Notes under the pieces: generated by a model
Told to the model about the DNA's origin: nothing
The model's input: the letters and a program-made list of their open reading frames with translations, nothing else
The model's database searches: none
Source of the DNA: Mnemiopsis leidyi
Lineage: Eukaryota; Ctenophora; Tentaculata; Lobata; Bolinopsidae
Assembly (NCBI GenBank): GCA_000226015.1
Contig: JH153669.1
Location: 49,632-71,224, forward strand
Reading direction: 5' to 3'
DNA length: 21,593 nt
Translations under genes and position numbers: made by a program
Shown: positions 1 through 7,999 of the stretch, piece by piece
How the letters are laid out: the number at the start of each line of letters is the position of its first letter
Numbering within the stretch: the first letter of the stretch is position 1

Positions 1-390
1 TTTCTCCTAGCTCGAAGTCGGAAATTTCCATTTTGGGGCCTCATAAGTGGTCACTAAAGGGGTCACGTGAGGATTTTTTAGATTTGAAACTATCAGATTA
101 GGATTCCTCGTCAAATTTCACGTCATAACGATTTTTTGGATTTGAAACTATCAAATTCGTATTCCTCGTCAAATTTTACCTCAAAATACTGGTCTAACTT
201 TTTTCCAAGCTCAAAGTTGAAAATTTCAACTTTTGGGCCTTAAAAGGGGTCACTAATAAGGGGTCACGCGATGATTTATCAGCTCCGAAACTATCAAATG
301 CGGATTTCTTGTCAAATTTCACGTCAAGATACTTGTCTAACTTTTCTTCTAGCTCAAAGTTGAAAATTTGCATTTTTAGGGCCTAAAGGC
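1..390 (+). repeat. Divergent direct repeats, forward arm of a fold-back structure
   Basis: A unit recurs with the order: TAACTTTTCTTCTAGCTC-like block, AAATTT-rich block, a GGGGCC block, a GGGGTCACGTGA-like block, GATTTGAAACTATCAAAT, then TTCCTCGTCAAATTT. Anchor blocks (CTCAAAGTTG or its variant) sit at 11, 210 and 353, so spacings are 199 and 143 bp. The first unit carries an extra internal duplication of about 58 bp (GATTTGAAAC at 81 and 139). The copies differ at many sites, so the array is old. Nothing in it looks coding. The same unit occurs inverted at 985-1320. Confidence 0.8.
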
Positions 391-690
391 CTTTAAAGGC
401 CGTTAAAGGCCTTCAGAACAAATTTTTGACATAGCCTAAGCCACAGAACCCGCTAAAATGTACAATACCTGAAATTTTCATGACTCTATCTCTTTCCGTT
501 TGGACTCCAATTCGTCCCCCGATTGGGAGGCTTTTTTTGGCCTTTTTAGGGACTTTATGGCCTTAAAGGGCCGTTAGAGGGTCAGAGCAAATTTTAACAT
601 CGCTTAACACTTAAGCCACAGAACGTGATGAAATCTTCCTTGTCTGAAATTTTCAAGTCTCTACCTCCTTCCGTTTGCAAAGAAGCGTCG
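379..690 (+). repeat. 175-bp direct repeat pair with GGCC-rich heads
   Basis: Two diverged copies start with a run of AAGGCC/TTAAAGG words (391-412 and 561-580), pass through CCACAGAAC (441 and 616, exactly 175 bp apart) and end at CTTTCCGTTTG / CCTTCCGTTTG (492 and 667, again 175 bp). The head of the first copy holds a perfect 14-bp palindrome, GGCCTTTAAAGGCC, at 388-401. This core lies between the forward and inverted arms of the fold-back structure. No coding signal is visible. Confidence 0.75.
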
Positions 691-984
691 TCGGGGTTCG
701 GGGGCAATTTTTTTGAACCCGGGCTAAAATTTGCCAGAAAATCGATTAAGAATAGTCTCGAGGTTCACAAATTTTTGGTTTAGTGTTTCTTCTGGGGTGG
801 TTGCCACCACCCTAATTACCAATTACAGACCGTTATAAATTTCAACTTGTCGTTGCACATGCTATAGCTGGAAGCATTAGATTTAGAAAACAGATGTGAG
901 ATGATGCAAGAAATTCTTACTCTTAGTGAAATCTTATCGTTGCTAAAAATTGGATGTCTTAAAAATGAAGTGTGGTATACGACC

Positions 985-1320
985 CCCCGACCCCGAAAAA
1001 TCATCTCTTAAGTGACCCCTTAAAAGCCCCCATAATTAAAATTTCCACATTCGAGCTAGAAGAAAAGTTAGACCTACATTTTGACGTAAAATTTAAAGGC
1101 AAACCCGATGGTGGCAGTCCTGAAGCTCAAAAACCTTATTGAGACTTCCTATATGGCCCTTATTGACACTTATTAGACTAGTTATTTCACGTAAAATTTG
1201 ATGAGGAATCCGAATTTAAAGTTCGAAGCCGAAAAAATGTCACGTGACCCCCTAAGTGACCCCTTAATCTTGAGCTAGAAGAAAAGTTGGACCAGCATTT
1301 AGACGTGAAATTACAAGGAA
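985..1320 (-). repeat. Inverted copies of the left-edge repeat
   Basis: Two copies of the 1-390 unit occur here on the minus strand. The 17-mer GAGCTAGAAGAAAAGTT is present at 1053-1069 and 1272-1288 and is the exact reverse complement of 339-355. Reverse complements of the GGGGTCACGTGA-like, TCCTCGTCAAATTT and GGGGTCAC blocks also follow in the expected order. The inverted arrangement around 390-985 is what a fold-back or long-inverted-repeat element would leave, though separate insertions of one repeat family in both orientations would look similar. Confidence 0.75.
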
Positions 1321-1713
1321 TCTGAAAACCACGTGTCTTGGCTTTGCGACTGATACATAATAATACCAAATAACATACAAGTACAACATACAACATAGCC
1401 AACTCTGACCTCTTGTTTAACAAAACGTTTATCTAATACAAGAGTGCAATACATCGGATTTCAAAACGCCAGCATTTCATCTTGCAGATCGTCATACACC
1501 TTGTTTATCTTTGATCTTGGCCGTCCAAGTTTGCTTTTGTACATATACTGATCGAGCACAGTCTACAGTTCTTAGTACATGTGTGTGCAGTGGCAGTCTC
1601 AAAGTTGCAGAATTCGAAGATCCTCGTTCCGATAAATCAGTAACTTGTCTCTGGAGAACGCCCTGAAATGAAAAATTGAAAAAAATGACGTTGACATTAG
1701 ATGTCTGCCGTGG
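1321..1713. other. Gene-free AT-rich stretch
   Basis: I see no open frame with protein-like composition, no splice-flanked exon and no repeat shared with the rest of the window. It separates the fold-back repeats from the AAAAGGGCTTTAA motif cluster. Confidence 0.5.
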
Positions 1714-2060
1714 TCTGACAAAAGGGCTTTAACGACAATTCTGACCTTTTGATAACGAAGTTGTTATTTGGACTTGAAGTTGAACTATCTCTAAAAGCAG
1801 TTATATCGACTTATCTTACTCGTTGTTTACTGCATTGTGCCTGTTTTGGCTGAATTTTGCGGTTATATTATCTGACAAAAGGGCTTTAATGCAATTTCCA
1901 ATTTTACATGCTTTATATCCTCGCAACCAATTGTAAAGGGGTTTCAAAACAGAAAACTTGTCCACGGTTTCTACGCTAAAAATAGCCTAGAGAGGTCATT
2001 TTCGTCGTATGTGAAAGCTTTCCAGAATTTTAAGACATAGTATGTCGTTAAAGCCCTTTT
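1714..2060. repeat. MITE-like segment bounded by a 17-bp inverted repeat
   Basis: AAAAGGGCTTTAACGAC at 1720-1736 is repeated exactly in inverse at 2044-2060, giving a segment of about 341 bp with short terminal inverted repeats. A third, direct copy of the end sequence lies inside: the 19-mer TCTGACAAAAGGGCTTTAA occurs at 1714-1732 and 1871-1889. A weaker relative is at 2291-2307 and another at about 3110-3125. I could not define a convincing target-site duplication. A non-autonomous DNA transposon family is the simplest reading; a cluster of partial copies is the alternative. Confidence 0.5.
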
Positions 2061-2459
2061 GGGATTTTTTAGATTTAAAAAAATAATTTGAAACATTACA
2101 AAGTAAATGTCACACAAATAACATAAACAGAGGTATCTCAGTTGCATCCAATACAAATGATTAGAATGTGTTGAGCTGAGGTTGTCTGTTCATTGAGATA
2201 AAGAGGTGATGGGGATGAGTGATGTTTCAGGCACAATGAGAGTTTCCCCAAAGACGCCCGGGCCTAAAAAAGGGCGACGTGAATCTCATGAAAGGGTTTT
2301 AATGCAACAAATTTTTCTGATAATGTCGATTCTATGCAATCGCCTGTAGTAGAGATGCAAAATTTGGCTAAGAATTTTGGAGAAAATTAATCACTGACAG
2401 TTGCTCAGTAGGAATTTTGATATTTTGGCAAAAGGGTCATATAGTTTGGTGAGTGGGCA
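2061..2459. other. Gene-free stretch with stray motif copies
   Basis: No protein-like frame is visible. It includes a degraded copy of the AAAGGGCTTTAATGCAA motif at 2291-2307 (one change from the copy at 1879-1895) and otherwise nothing I can name. Confidence 0.45.
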
Positions 2460-2523
2460 ATTGGCGCCATTGGCGCCAATGGATCCACTCAATGGAACAA
2501 ATGGATGTTCCAATGGCGCCAAT
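2460..2523. repeat. Nested palindrome with GGCGCC cores
   Basis: Arms ATTGGCGCCATTGG (2460-2473) and its exact reverse complement (2510-2523) enclose a second hairpin with 7-bp stem TGGAACA/TGTTCCA at 2493-2512. The left arm also overlaps a perfect 16-bp palindrome, CCATTGGCGCCAATGG, at 2467-2482. The whole can extrude as a cruciform of two stacked stems. It stands out against the AT-rich surroundings. It may be the termini of a small element or a fold-back remnant; no protein is attached. Confidence 0.7.
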
Positions 2524-3199
2524 GGCGATGAGGTCAGTCGTGGGACGTAATGAACGGCACCGACTTATACAAAACTGTGGACATGCTATCTACCAGGAAT
2601 ACGAATAAAAATCCTGCTGCCGCTGTGGTGCGAAACACTCATCACAGCGAATCAGGTAATAGACGTGATCATGATACATCACCCCTCACTTAACAAACAA
2701 GGTATTACCCAGTATCAGCCCCCCAAAACTCTTGATAACAATAAGGGATTTGTGTACTATATGGCACTTGACTACGACGCCCAAAAGTATTTTGCAGCGC
2801 AGAATTGGAAGCTCCACCTGATTGGAATCACAATCAAAATATGTGATGCAGACACTAGAAAACAAAAACCATCCCTCCAAGAAGATTTGAATTTGAATAA
2901 ACTAAATGATATGGAACTATAGGCGATGAAAATTAAGCTCCAACTGATGACATTACCTGTAACCTCATCAAACTTGTAATTGTGTATCTTGTAACTCCAC
3001 CAGATTAAAATTGTGTGTTTTTGAAACCCAATCAGATCAAAGACTGGTTTAAATGTTAGACATTCTAAAGTTTTAATCGATGTATACACGAATTGCTTTC
3101 CCTTGCTATGTCTGCAAGAGCTTTAACGAGATTTTATACCTACACTTGAATTTCTAACTAAGTGGGGTCAGTTTAATCAAAATCGTATAGTTCAAACTC
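2524..3199. other. No recognisable gene; one short open frame
   Basis: The longest plus frame, 2665-2922 (85 codons, ATC start), has mixed composition, no motif I recognise and no splice context, so I do not call it a gene. A variant of the ...GCTTTAACGA motif occurs near 3114-3124. Confidence 0.4.
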
Positions 3200-3265
3200 A
3201 TGTTATTCAAGAATCCGGCAAAACGCTCTCAAGTAGCCCTCCACTCCGAATACCCAGAACAGGCC

Positions 3266-3332
3266 AACCCGGGCTCTATTCCCCGCACGGCAATATTACA
3301 ACCCGGGCTCTATTCCCCGCACGGCAATATTA
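3266..3332 (+). repeat. 33-bp tandem duplication (34-bp period)
   Basis: The block beginning AACCCGGGCTCTATTCCCC and ending CAATATTA is present at 3266-3298 and again, without a mismatch, at 3300-3332. Lack of divergence implies a recent slippage or duplication event inside an otherwise old sequence. It lies in a GC-richer stretch (about 3220-3460) that runs into the TAAC microsatellite. Confidence 0.9.
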
Positions 3333-3460
3333 TTACGCACGGCTGGACCCTGGTGATCCTTCGACCAGGCACACCTGGAGACAATTCGATATGCCTATAT
3401 GACCCTCGCATCTGAAAGCAGGTCGGGGGCACTACGGAGGCTTAGAAGTTCTCCGTCACA

Positions 3461-3485
3461 TAACTAACTAACTAACTAACTAACT
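3461..3485 (+). repeat. TAAC tetranucleotide microsatellite
   Basis: About six perfect TAAC units follow directly on the GC-richer block that ends CTCCGTCACA. Many non-LTR retrotransposons and their derived SINEs end in short simple repeats of this sort, so 3200-3485 could be the 3' end of such an element; that is inference only, as no reverse transcriptase or A-tail is present. Confidence 0.9.
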
Positions 3486-3498
3486 GCTAACGAGATTG

Positions 3499-3840
3499 AA
3501 GCGCCTAGGAGTTACGCGGAGATCTGCCATCCTAGGAGAGTTTGCCTTTGACAAGCGGCTCCCCTACGAAGAACAACTTAGAGCTAAAGCAGTGATGCTG
3601 CAATTAGCAGCAACGGCAGCAGCGTTGAAGGAACCGGTGACAACAACGGCTAGAGATGTGCTGGCCCAGGCGTTGTGGGACGAAGCGACACGCTTCGAAG
3701 CATCCCAAAACGTTCTGGGTCTACCCTCCCCCCTCCGAGACGCCCTTAGGTACCACGTCAGAACTATGTACACCTGGAGTCGCGCCCATGAGTCGTATAC
3801 AGACTATCAGGCTGCTCGCCGCTTTCGTCAGCGCCATTAA
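3499..3840 (+). CDS. Unrecognised 115-codon frame, possible transposon or relic gene exon
   Basis: An open frame (TAA at 3838-3840) codes for a helical, arginine- and alanine-rich protein. Its features are a LPYEEQLRAKAV segment, an alanine-rich helix, WDEATRFEAS, and a C-terminal basic tail YQAARRFRQRH. There is no ATG at the beginning: the first non-stop codon stretch opens after a TAA at 3481 within the TAAC repeat, and the earliest plausible initiator is a TTG at 3496; the first ATG codes for an internal Met at about residue 34. GC content is clearly above its surroundings. Just downstream, after a pyrimidine-rich stretch ending in AG at 3858, another frame reads EQAIELLRLRKLFRKRKLFL and stops at 3923, so the coding part may have continued through an intron or a frameshift. 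I do not recognise the family. It is most likely an exon or pseudogene of a mobile element. Confidence 0.4.
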   Translation, partial: KRLGVTRRSAILGEFAFDKRLPYEEQLRAKAVMLQLAATAAALKEPVTTTARDVLAQALWDEATRFEASQNVLGLPSPLRDALRYHVRTMYTWSRAHESYTDYQAARRFRQRH

Positions 3841-3860
3841 TTATTTTGACTTTGCTAGCT

Positions 3861-3923
3861 GAACAGGCAATTGAGCTTCTAAGATTGAGAAAACTCTTTA
3901 GAAAAAGAAAACTCTTTTTATAA
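3861..3923 (+). pseudogene. Short basic leucine-rich C-terminal fragment
   Basis: Twenty codons read EQAIELLRLRKLFRKRKLFL before TAA. The alternation of hydrophobic and Arg/Lys residues is non-random and an acceptor-like ...TTTGCTAG precedes it. It is in a different frame from the 3499-3840 frame, 20 bases upstream, too close for a normal intron between them, so a frameshift or an independent exon is possible. Family not recognised. Confidence 0.3.
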
Positions 3924-4259
3924 TTTAATACTTTTATTTTGACTTTAAGTGTAACCAACTATTTGAGTGTTACGTTTTTTATTCAAACGAGCATACAAAA
4001 ATGATTGGGGATACGAGTAACATTCATGATGAGACACCAGGGAGCCTCGGACTCTTACTCTGACCACAAGGATTATTTGAGAGCAATTTGATGTTTGACT
4101 ATGTTTTAAATAGCATTGCTGTTTTGATATGTTATTTTAATTTTCATTTCAATAAAGGTTAACCATCATTAACAAATTTGTCTTAATGAATGTTATAAAT
4201 ACATAATGACATAATAACTATTCAAGAACGGTAATAGTCATAACTGTTTTGTGCACGTT

Positions 4260-4304
4260 GATGTGATCTGCAAACCGATTTGGATGTGATCCGCAAATCG
4301 ATTC
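4260..4304 (+). repeat. Two 23-bp tandem units
   Basis: GATGTGATCTGCAAACCGAT at 4260 is followed 23 bp later by GATGTGATCCGCAAATCGAT (4283), three differences over the unit. Immediately after, AAATGTCCG occurs twice 15 bp apart. This looks like a small decayed tandem array. Confidence 0.7.
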
Positions 4305-4540
4305 AGACAAATGTCCGTTCGGAAAAATGTCCGGTCACCCCTTTGTTGCTTTAAACTTTGAAACCCTCAACCGTTGAAATATTTGTGAAGATGTCTTACT
4401 GCGCCGACTAGGACATTTCATTTGAATCGGTTTCCTCCTTGGAGCTATCAGATGATGAGCAAGCACTAAGGAAATGCTGCATTTCAGCAATAACTGTTAT
4501 TTTCTCCATTTTAATTAGACATCCCCAGGCTCCAGTGGAC

Positions 4541-4590
4541 TATATAAAGGCATCTACCAGCCTCTAAGGGACTCTAACCAGGTTCACTGT
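4541..4590 (+). promoter_or_regulatory. Possible RNA polymerase II core promoter
   Basis: A consensus TATA box, TATATAAAGG, lies at 4541-4550 and an initiator-like TTCACTGT at about 4583-4590. The first ATG is at 4614 but opens only 12 codons before a stop, so no product can be assigned. In AT-rich DNA a TATAAA word is expected by chance. Confidence 0.2.
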
Positions 4591-5169
4591 TAATCATTGA
4601 ATAATACTTCATTATGGAGCTATGCAAGAGCACATCACTCTACTTTGTATAGGCAGCTTAAAATATACTCTAAATTTTCATAGATTTATTTTCTAGCCAA
4701 CATTACCATCTTTTGATTTTCACATCTGATCATTATTATACTTAATTTATGGAGCTTCATTTACGCCAGTGCGCAACACTCTCAGGGCAATACGGCATCT
4801 CCTAGCCAAAACCTCCTAGCCAAAACTACCCAAACACTGAAGGAATACAACTCTATATCAAGGAATATTGATGAGAAGTCCTCTTTAACGACACCGGAGA
4901 TCCCAGACAATATGCAGAATACCCCTACCCCTAAAATAAAATAACACAAGACAACGGAGGAAGATTCAAATACCACAGACGAAACTTCGTCTTACAATAG
5001 CGCGGCTGGGATGGGCTATTGAGAGTCCTTTGACATCTCATCTATCAGCACCGAAGTACTCTCAGGAAGAGAATGGTCATTAGGCTAATAACACAATCTG
5101 ACCATTGTTCTCGGGTCGATAATGTGGTACCTCTAAGACGGGAGCTAATGGGCGGGTCTCTTAAAATGA

Positions 5170-5430
5170 TTGGAAAACCCACAGGTGATGCTGTCACGTG
5201 CTAACCTTACGAGGGACCCGGCTACGGGTTCAAACCGTTCGGGATACAACATGAACATGAACATGATGAGCAAGGGACTCCTACTCCCGCGATACCCTCA
5301 CCTCGTCCAATCACACCAAAGTGGCTCTGGATTCTGGAAGATCCAAAACAGATTTAGAAAAGAAAGCGGCACAGTAACAACACAGACAAAAGAGGTAGTT
5401 TGTGTCAGTTGCAAATCAACTGCTATTTAG
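5170..5430 (+). pseudogene. Coding tail carried by element X copy 1
   Basis: The open frame ends with TTQTKEVVCVSCKSTAI and TAG-preceding ATTTAG at 5428-5430. Its last 27 codons are nearly identical to those at 12464-12544 (one Gly/Cys change, GGC to TGC at about 5370). Upstream it diverges: this copy has ATTCTGG (7 bp) that copy 2 lacks, and copy 2 has extra bases near the CTCCCAGTCTCCCAC stretch, which shifts frames. No ATG begins the frame (TTG at 5170), so it is a 3' exon or a decayed gene. AACATG is repeated at 5250-5265. I do not recognise the family; the two cysteines in VCVSC could belong to a zinc site but that is not enough to name one. Confidence 0.4.
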
Positions 5431-5672
5431 GAGTATTTTTTATTTAATGGACAGTTCAAGGGACCCATAACTTTTCAATCATTAGTCAGCAAAACAGAAT
5501 TTCATGTAGGAAACAATTTTTGATAGTAACAGTGCATGTAAGTCGTTAGTATTAACTAATTTAATTGTATGATTAGTTAATTGACTAATTGTAACATGTG
5601 TATTGATTATTTATTAGCTTTACGTTCTCAACTCAATTGTCGCATTCCTTGCGATATGAAAATCTTACTCGA

Positions 5673-5678
5673 AATAAA
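5673..5678 (+). terminator. AATAAA polyadenylation signal of element X copy 1
   Basis: AATAAA lies about 243 bases after the stop of the coding tail and is kept in copy 2 at 12787-12792, followed in both by the GTGTTATGG stretch, a plausible GT-rich downstream element. Confidence 0.45.
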
Positions 5679-5730
5679 GAGTGTTATGGCGGGAATCAAT
5701 CTTTTCAACCATTCAAAATGTTATTAATCA

Positions 5731-5902
5731 CCTTATATTCCCTGTAGGCATGTTTACACCTATGATGTTCTACACCTGATACAACTGGAGTGGTATTGTA
5801 GTACTGATTGACTGTTGGTTATATTAATATAAGTTGAATATTAATTATATTTATTCATTTTTTAATTCATTGTCTTAATTTTATATGATAGAAATTTAAC
5901 AA
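5731..5902. mobile_element. 172-bp segment present only in copy 1 of element X
   Basis: Copy 1 reads ...TTAATCA, then this AT-rich segment, then AATGTTAAGTTGAC; copy 2 joins TTAATCA directly to ATGTTAAGTTGAC at 12844/12845. It is therefore either a small insertion in copy 1 or a deletion in copy 2. I see no obvious terminal inverted repeats or target duplication, so the direction is open. Confidence 0.65.
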
Positions 5903-5962
5903 ATGTTAAGTTGACTCTCCTTAAAATCATCAGCGCGATTAGAATCAAATATAATGTGAACA

Positions 5963-6115
5963 CAAAAATTTCAAAAAATGGAAAAAATATTAGTATTTCA
6001 AAAAAATACATTATGAAAATAAGGTTTATGACCGCCGTAAACTGAAAAGGATTGTTACGTTTATGGTTGTTAAGGTGCTGTGGCCAACATATCGAACTAA
6101 TCGTCACAGGTAAGA
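5963..6115. other. Boundary between element X and the hAT relic
   Basis: AT-rich with A-runs. A CAGGTAAGAGT donor-like match lies at 6107-6117, directly before the first recognisable transposase codons. The N-terminal BED-type zinc finger expected in an active hAT transposase was not found here or upstream. Confidence 0.4.
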
Positions 6116-6300
6116 GTGGATGTCGCGAAACTGTACCGCAATTATCTGAACGACATGAAGAAAGATGTAGCTAGGAGACTAGCAAGGGGGGAGGGAATGT
6201 TCTCAGCAACTGCTGATGAGTGGACAGCCGGACAGGGGTAGGAGGACGGAAGTACGTCAACGTGAATCTCAAGACCATAGACTAGGAATGCTTTGTCTGG
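6116..6300 (+). pseudogene. hAT transposase relic, DEWT/KYVNV block
   Basis: Reading from 6116, the frame gives VDVAKLYRNYLNDMKKDV and then FSATADEWTAG, followed by TAG at 6239. After a shift the next frame (6247) gives RKYVNVNLKTID, a TAG at 6283, then ECFVW. In hAT transposases the segment [ST]-x-D-x-WTS...YxNVxxHxID carries the first catalytic Asp of the RNase H-like domain, and here the equivalent Asp of ADEW (6215-6217) is retained. The frameshift lies in the G-run at 6236-6246. The block fits roughly residues 180-240 of a typical 600-700 residue transposase. Exon end is unclear: no strong donor after ECFVW. Confidence 0.75.
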
Positions 6301-6567
6301 ATATAATATGTTAACACTTTTTTACTTTATTCTTTCGGTCATTTCTCAATTTATGTCTTACTGTTACGTGCACGATATAAGAATTAATTCAGTCAAAGTT
6401 GTAGGAGAGGCATTTAAATATATCAAATTAAAAATTTACCGTTGAACATCAAAATTCGTATCTATTTTTTCTGTTGTGCTGTTAATATTTTTGGCGCCAA
6501 CCGTGGGCTATGAGTGGTCAAGTCTTTCGTTAATATATCTGCAATAAAGCGAAATTCATTGTTCACA
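6301..6567. other. Probable transposase intron
   Basis: AT-rich, stop-filled DNA that ends in a good acceptor, TTCATTGTTCACAG (6555-6568), exactly where the protein similarity resumes with GLKRI. Its 5' boundary near 6300 is uncertain. It contains one GGCGCC word at 6492 like those of the 2460 palindrome. Confidence 0.5.
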
Positions 6568-6973
6568 GGGTTGAAACGAATCCGCGGTAGATGTGAAGCC
6601 ATCAAGATTGCTGGTACATTAAAGAGAACACTTCTGCTGTATGGTGTCGACATCAATAAAGACATTTTCAGCATGACGACTGACGGGGCATCCGTGATGA
6701 AAAAGCTAGGGAAGAGTTACATTAGCGTGCCTTTACACTTGCTTTGCCAGATGCATAGTTGCACTTAGCTGTGACTGATCTCCTGTACAAGATAAAGTCA
6801 AAGAGTACTGCTGACTCAAGCACAGAGCTGGAAGAGATCTTTTCCAAGCAGTCGATCCAGGATGAGCAGGTACCACTCTCAATTCCCATGCTTCTGCACA
6901 CTCGAAATATGCAATTGCAGCAATATTTTGATAGCAGGCGTGGATTTGTGGACTTTACATTTGCCATTCAAAC
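6568..6973 (+). pseudogene. hAT transposase relic, second catalytic Asp and CxxH block
   Basis: Frame one reads GLKRIRGRCEAIKIAG, then DIFSMTTDGASVMKKLGK, where the Asp of TTDGAS (6682-6684) is the second catalytic acid of the hAT core. It continues to CQMH at 6745-6756. There a one-base loss breaks the frame; the +shifted frame gives LHLAVTDLLYK, so the original CxxHxLHLAV motif, a hallmark of the hAT insertion domain boundary, can be recognised across the lesion. The second frame runs to FAIQT and a textbook donor GTAAGT at 6974-6979. Length and spacing match an exon. Confidence in the family is high, in activity nil. Confidence 0.85.
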
Positions 6974-7203
6974 GTAAGTCGGTAAGTTGAAGGCAATTTT
7001 CGTAGATTTACATTACCCTGATAAACTTGTTATCCATTGTTTGTAAGTCATACATGACCCTTTCTCATATTTACAATTCGTATGTCACAATACGACCAAT
7101 CATTGTCAATAGTTATACGCTGTGACGCGTCAAAACACATTCACATCTCTTTTCCGGGAGTATCCTTTCACATTGGCCTTGTTTTACTTTTTCTAATGAC
7201 GAG
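6974..7203. other. Probable transposase intron
   Basis: Starts with GTAAGT after FAIQT; ends in a pyrimidine-rich TTTTACTTTTTCTAATGACGAG, which includes a branch-point-like CTAAT. No coding signal inside. Confidence 0.5.
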
Positions 7204-7351
7204 TTCGAGGAGATGGATAATGAAGCAATGCAAGCCTTTTGGTTAAACAAAGAGGTTAAGCTTGTGACGAAGGTGCGGGCTATTGTAAGAAAGATGAGAA
7301 AGTCTGAATTAAAGAGGAATAGTCTGTTAGAAAGAACAGAAGCAGTACTTG
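7204..7351 (+). pseudogene. hAT transposase relic, linker helix exon
   Basis: The frame containing 7198 gives FEEMDNEAMQAFW, then KVRAIVRKMRKSELKRNSLL and ends at GTGAGT (7352-7357), a consensus donor. The pattern ...VRxIVxxxRxSxxRRxxL is the conserved helix that precedes the ...TRWNS motif in hAT transposases. This exon is still open throughout, so decay is uneven across the gene. Confidence 0.7.
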
Positions 7352-7421
7352 GTGAGTTTTTTTATTTGTTATGTAACTGGGTCATGGGATAACAGGGGTA
7401 ACAGGTCATGGGAAGGTAGGT

Positions 7422-7703
7422 GTGTTGAAAAATGTGACGAGCAAAGTAGGGAAAAAAACAGACAGTAGGAACCGTGCTGTAATGTTCTCCAATAAACTGC
7501 AGCGGCAAATGCAAACAATTTACATATTTAGGTCGCGAGCTGACACTTCTCAGCGATGTAAAGACGAGATGGTCCATAGTATGCACACCATGCTGGATCT
7601 GTATTTGAGATTGCCAGCACTGGTTAACGCTGTTCTTAAGGAACACAATGACTTTAGGAGGTTACTTTGTAAACACTTAAACTGTCACACTGTAATTTGT
7701 TAA
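7422..7703 (+). pseudogene. hAT transposase relic, RWNS-equivalent exon
   Basis: The informative part is RCKDEMVHSMHTMLDLYLRL followed by ALVNAVLKEHND. It aligns in pattern with the D-x-x-T-RW-NS-x-x-x-ML-E-R-x-x-x-L-x-x-A segment of hAT proteins, although the key RW is replaced by EM. The start before about 7545 does not resemble the family and probably includes intron; where the acceptor lies I cannot tell. The frame ends at TAA 7701-7703. Confidence 0.6.
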
Positions 7704-7793
7704 CAAATAAGGAACGCTATTCACTTGTTGTCATGGTAATAGTTGATTGCAATTTATGTCAAAATTAGCATATTGATGTTGTGAATCCCTCAG

Positions 7794-7995
7794 TATGGTA
7801 ACCGAAAAAGGGCTCAAAAAGCTTACAAAGATAAAGGACGCGCTTACCCAACTTAAGGCAGTCACTGAAGCTCTGTCAGAGAGTAACATTCCCGTAACTC
7901 AAGCTGACGTAGCTGTCAACTACGCCTTACAGGAGCTTACGAGCCTAGACGCTGACTTTTCGAAGAGATGCTACAAATCCCTCAAGAAACGGTAA
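7794..7995 (+). pseudogene. hAT transposase relic, LxxxxxxTExLS exon
   Basis: After an acceptor (AATCCCTCAG, ending 7793) the frame reads MVTEKGLKKLTKIKDAL and TQLKAVTEALSESNIPVTQA, then SLDADFSKRCYKSLKKR and TAA. The L-x-P-x-K-x-x-T-E-x-LS pattern is standard for the helical insertion domain of hAT transposases, here with Gln in place of the Pro. The exon is fully open. A GT at 7992-7993 may be the original donor. Downstream, about 8089-8147, a frame SEIRKLACEVAAAI could be another small remnant. Confidence 0.7.
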
Positions 7996-7999
7996 AAAC

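Larger units (their letters stand above)
3924..5169. other. Largely gene-free stretch with minor repeats
   Basis: No frame is long or recognisable. An ATG-started stretch at about 4392-4410 (MSYCAD then TAG) continues past its stop as DISFESVSSLELSDDEQALRK, which is acidic and protein-like and may be a dead exon, family unknown. CTCCTAGCCAAAAC is perfectly tandemly duplicated at 4799-4812 and 4813-4826. Confidence 0.4.
5278..5962 (+). repeat. Interspersed element X, copy 1
   Basis: The same sequence recurs at 12391-12905. The core 5340-5730 aligns base for base in length (391 bp) with 12454-12844 and differs at about nine positions, roughly 98% identity. It starts upstream at CTCCTACTCCCGCGA (5278), contains the end of a coding frame, a TAATTAAT-rich non-coding part and AATAAA at 5673, and resumes after an interruption (5731-5902) to end at GTGAACA (5962). 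Because the similarity covers coding tail, 3' UTR and beyond, it is a duplicated or transposed genomic unit rather than two independent exons. Confidence 0.9.

Noticed and set aside
2772..3089. 105-codon minus frame
   Set aside because: Phe/Ile/Ser-rich translation of AT-rich DNA with no motif or splice context; likely chance.
3461..3485. CRISPR-like or regulatory repeat
   Set aside because: It is a simple TAAC microsatellite with no spacers, and the genome is animal-like.
4541..4654. Small gene downstream of the TATAAA word
   Set aside because: The ATG at 4614 opens only 12 codons and nothing downstream is protein-like; kept only as a weak promoter candidate.
5862..6107. 81-codon minus frame rich in Phe and Ile
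   Set aside because: Composition artefact of T-rich DNA overlapping the end of element X.
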